This document shows positions 62,054 through 64,000 of a stretch of DNA of 64,000 bases, piece by piece. Within the stretch, counting starts at the first letter, position 1, and every line of letters starts with the position of its first letter. The notes beneath the pieces are model-generated. The model was not told the DNA's origin. It was given only the letters and a program-made list of their open reading frames with translations, and did no database searches. Source of the DNA: JAIBBG01 sp040381475. GTDB taxonomy: Bacteria; Bacteroidota; Bacteroidia; Flavobacteriales_D; Sanyastnellaceae. The stretch lies in the NCBI GenBank assembly GCA_040381475.1, contig JBEIHH010000002.1:73950-137949 (forward strand), given 5' to 3'. Made by a program: the position numbers and the translations under genes.

Positions 62054-62941
62054 ATGAAATCCACAAGATCATGGCACTATTTAGCTCTGTTGGTTCTTGC
62101 CTTGACGTGGGGCAGTTCGTTCATTCTCATGAAGAAAGCTTTGCTCGATGAATCGGGATCGCCCGTGCTTTTTCCGGCTCAAGTGGCGGGGCTTCGCATG
62201 GGCATTGCGGCGTTGGTCCTGATGCCTGTTTCACTCAAAGTTTTTCGCAAACTCAGCATTTCAGACTGGAAATACCTCAGCGTGGTTGGGCTTGTTGGTA
62301 GCGGAATGCCCGCGGTGCTTTTCACTACTTCCCAGCAATATCTCGACTCAGGAATTGCAGGAATACTCAACGCACTGACACCTTTGTTCACCCTGCTTAT
62401 AGGCTTATTGGTTTTTCGCAGGGTGGTGATGCCGCGACAATTTATGGGTGTATTCATCGGCCTGGCCGGAGCCGTCTGTCTTATATCGCTCCGTGGTTTT
62501 GGCGACTCGTCGAACTGGGCATACTCACTGCTCATCGTACTTGCCACGCTCTTTTACGGCATCAGTGTCAACACCATTGCCGCCAAACTCAAGCACATCC
62601 GGCCACTGCACATCACGGCCATTTCATTGCTGATTGCAGCAGTTCCCTGGAGTATCTACCTGTCAACTTCGAATGTGACAGAAGTCGTCGGAACCAACGC
62701 ACACGGCACTGAATCGCTGCTTGCTGTAACAGTGCTGGCCGTCATGGGTACCTGTGTAGCGAATATGCTCTATTTCTGGCTTACCCAGCAGACAAGCCCT
62801 CTCTTTGCATCTTCGGTTACCTACATGATGCCGCTGGTAGCCATAGGTTGGGGAATGGCAGACAATGAGGTGGTGGGATTGCCCCAGATTCTTTGCGGAC
62901 TCATCATTCTGACAGGGGTATGGCTAACCAGCTTAAAATGA
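62054..62941 (+). CDS. EamA/DMT-superfamily transporter
   Basis: 295 residues from ATG 62054; the open frame begins earlier at a TTG (62009) but the first membrane helix and family pattern start here (LALLVLALTWGSSFILMKKAL). Ten predicted helices fall in two EamA repeats. The first ends at VFIGLAGAVCLI, and the second has YSLLIVLATLFYGISVNTIAAKL, TYMMPLVAIGWGMADNE and QILCGLIILTGVWL. Such proteins export or import metabolites; the substrate is unknown. A TTTG element lies five bases before the ATG. Divergent from the HMA lipoprotein. Confidence 0.88.
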   Translation: MKSTRSWHYLALLVLALTWGSSFILMKKALLDESGSPVLFPAQVAGLRMGIAALVLMPVSLKVFRKLSISDWKYLSVVGLVGSGMPAVLFTTSQQYLDSGIAGILNALTPLFTLLIGLLVFRRVVMPRQFMGVFIGLAGAVCLISLRGFGDSSNWAYSLLIVLATLFYGISVNTIAAKLKHIRPLHITAISLLIAAVPWSIYLSTSNVTEVVGTNAHGTESLLAVTVLAVMGTCVANMLYFWLTQQTSPLFASSVTYMMPLVAIGWGMADNEVVGLPQILCGLIILTGVWLTSLK

Positions 62942-63004
62942 ATAGGTAAGCGCTTCTATTTGCGCCTGATCAATGGAGAAAATTGCTTTCTTTTCAGATT
63001 GATT

Positions 63005-63035
63005 TTGTTCATAAACCAACAATCTGCTATATTTG
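63005..63035 (+). promoter_or_regulatory. Bacteroidota-type promoter of rplU-rpmA
   Basis: TTG (63005-63007), 20 bp, TATATTTG (63028-63035), the best consensus match in the window, as fits a ribosomal-protein operon. The leader to ATG 63083 is about 43 bp. Confidence 0.8.
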
Positions 63036-63082
63036 CACCCCTCAAAAAAACATTGAGGATAACTCATTAATAATCACACAAC

Positions 63083-63391
63083 ATGTACGCTATCGTTGAA
63101 ATAGCAGGGCATCAGTACAAAGTACAGAAAGATCAACAGATCTTCGTGAACCGTCTTCAAAACGAAGAAGGTTCTAAAGTGAGTTTCGACAAGGTTCTCC
63201 TGGTTGAAAACTCCGGAAAGATCACCGTTGGCGCCCCGGCTATCGAAGGTATGAAGGTGACCGCTCGCGTAGAGAAACACCTCAAAGGAGAAAAAGTAAT
63301 TGTATTTAAAAAGAAGCGCAGAAAGGGCTACCAGAAGAAAAATGGTTTCCGCCACTATCTCACTTCTATCAAAATTGAAAACATCGGATAA
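63083..63391 (+). CDS. rplU: 50S ribosomal protein L21
   Basis: 102 residues, standard length. MYAIVEIAGHQYKVQKDQQIFV is the L21 opening, and the conserved C-terminal KKRRKGYQKKNGFRHYLTSIKI binds 23S rRNA. rpmA follows after 26 bp, the almost universal rplU-rpmA order. Expressed from the strong promoter at 63005. Confidence 0.98.
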   Translation: MYAIVEIAGHQYKVQKDQQIFVNRLQNEEGSKVSFDKVLLVENSGKITVGAPAIEGMKVTARVEKHLKGEKVIVFKKKRRKGYQKKNGFRHYLTSIKIENIG

Positions 63392-63417
63392 TTCAAATCC
63401 TGTAATTCCACAAAACA

Positions 63418-63672
63418 ATGGCACACAAGAAAGGTGAAGGTAAAGTAAAAAACGGCCGTGAATCGGAAAGTAAGCGCCTCGGAGTAAAACTCTACGGTGG
63501 TCAGGTTTGTATCGCCGGCAACATCATTGTTCGTCAGCGTGGCACCCGTCACAGTCCGGGCCTCAATGTTGGTATCGGAAAAGACCATACCCTCTTCGCA
63601 CTCGTTGATGGCAAGGTTGAATTCCGCAAGAAAAAAGACAACAAGTCTTACGTTTCGGTTATTCCTGCATAA
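63418..63672 (+). CDS. rpmA: 50S ribosomal protein L27
   Basis: 84 residues. The start is MAHKKGEGKVKNGRESESK, without the cleavable N-terminal extension seen in Firmicutes, so the flexible tail that reaches the peptidyl-transferase centre is made directly. RLGVKLYGGQ, IIVRQRGTRHSPG and VGIGKDHTLFALVDG are family-standard. A terminator follows before serS. Confidence 0.98.
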   Translation: MAHKKGEGKVKNGRESESKRLGVKLYGGQVCIAGNIIVRQRGTRHSPGLNVGIGKDHTLFALVDGKVEFRKKKDNKSYVSVIPA

Positions 63673-63696
63673 GGCGTAGCCGGGCTTATCATATCC

Positions 63697-63742
63697 AAAC
63701 CCCCGCTCTCGCCATTAGCCGAGACCGGGGGTTTTGTTTTTT
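63697..63742 (+). terminator. Rho-independent terminator of rplU-rpmA
   Basis: A long stem (AAACCCCCG CTCTCG paired with CGAGAC CGGGGGTTT, one mismatch) around CCATTAGC, followed by TGTTTTTT. It lies 24 bp after rpmA. Confidence 0.85.
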
Positions 63743-63764
63743 CCAAATACACAAAAATCAGATT

Positions 63765-64000
63765 ATGCTCCTCGTAGCCCATATTCGCGACAACAAAGAC
63801 CAGGTGCTTGCCGGACTGGCAAAACGCAACAAAGATTTCAGCGCTCAGATCGATGAGATCATTGCCCTGGATGAAGTACGCCGCAAAACTCAAAACGACC
63901 TCGACAACAACCTCGCTGAAGCCAACAAACTATCACGCGAAATCGGTGACCTTTTCAAAGCCGGTAAAAAAGACGAAGCGGATGGTATGAAAGCCAGTGT
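63765..64000 (+). CDS. serS: Seryl-tRNA synthetase (partial, N-terminal part only)
   Basis: About 78 codons from ATG 63765 to the window end. The sequence LLVAHIRDNKDQVLAGLAKRNKDF, then IDEIIALDEVRRKTQNDLDNNLAEANKLSREIG is the start of the long antiparallel coiled-coil arm of SerRS that grips the variable arm of tRNA-Ser. The catalytic domain lies beyond the window, so the call rests on the arm sequence. Confidence 0.87.
   Translation, partial: MLLVAHIRDNKDQVLAGLAKRNKDFSAQIDEIIALDEVRRKTQNDLDNNLAEANKLSREIGDLFKAGKKDEADGMKAS

Noticed and set aside
1..64000. CRISPR arrays, tRNA or rRNA genes, insertion sequences, prophage or defence islands
   Set aside because: Looked for in all gaps and on both strands; no direct-repeat arrays, cloverleaf-like T-arm sequences, transposase-like proteins or phage genes were seen.

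Overview
The window is ordinary chromosome from a member of the Bacteroidota, most likely a Flavobacteriales-type marine or freshwater heterotroph. The evidence is lineage-specific: two secreted PKD-repeat proteins with type IX secretion (T9SS) C-terminal sorting domains, a PorV/PorQ-family protein, DUF4290, a DUF2723 membrane protein, an OstA-like protein beside purA, a Fis-less NtrC-type regulator, a geranylgeranylglyceryl-phosphate-synthase homologue, and promoter boxes of the form TAnnTTTG about 20 bp after a TTG. Shine-Dalgarno sequences are mostly absent, and GTG or TTG starts are common. I see no rRNA, tRNA, CRISPR array, insertion sequence or prophage.

Layout. 1-11.5 kb: a PLP aminotransferase cut by the window edge, ppa, purL, a five-repeat PKD surface protein, then the minus-strand run rel - fur - purA - OstA-like. 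11.5-19.4 kb: a Wzi-like outer-membrane protein and a cytochrome-oxidase block (ctaB, two subunit III proteins, subunit IV, two SCO-type proteins of which the first has lost its metal ligands, DUF420, a small CxxC membrane protein), with a possible broken gene inside it. 19.5-27.6 kb: OmpA-family protein, TolC plus membrane-fusion adaptor, tsaB, a Rieske-like lipoprotein without its ligand set, two uncharacterised secreted proteins, methylmalonyl-CoA epimerase and an outer-membrane protein. 27.6-30.9 kb, minus strand: kynurenine 3-monooxygenase with a one-base frameshift, a Cys/Met-metabolism PLP enzyme and ruvC. 30.8-36.8 kb: GT2 glycosyltransferase, OppC-type permease, GDP-L-fucose synthase, a second Wzi-like protein and a WecA/MraY-type transferase, a likely surface-polysaccharide group. 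36.8-42.5 kb: NtrC-type regulator, NlpC/P60 hydrolase, UvrD/PcrA helicase followed directly by the PcrB-like synthase, and 3-hydroxyanthranilate dioxygenase. 42.6-53.1 kb: a 1231-residue PKD protein, a methyltransferase/2OG-oxygenase pair, the 1205-residue DUF2723 protein, a small phosphatase and TerC. 53.3-64 kb: ftsZ standing alone, DUF4290, hemA-hemC-hemD followed by a PorV-like protein, ctaA, an HMA-domain lipoprotein, an EamA transporter, rplU-rpmA and the start of serS.

How the parts fit. Heme synthesis (hemA/C/D), heme O/A synthesis (ctaB, ctaA), copper delivery (SCO) and oxidase subunits III/IV together support an aa3-type respiratory oxidase; subunits I and II are not in the window. 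kmo and haaO belong to the tryptophan-to-quinolinate (NAD) route, so the kmo frameshift matters for that pathway. The sorting-domain proteins and the PorV-like protein belong with T9SS secretion.

Most interesting: the kmo frameshift; a recurrent TAnnTTTG/TAnnTTCG box 4-5 bp before start codons, which suggests leaderless mRNAs; the ligand-less SCO paralogue; the in-frame stop ORF near 14.3 kb; the helicase/PcrB pairing; and ftsZ away from ftsA/ftsQ. I did not find a clearly new defence or mobile system.
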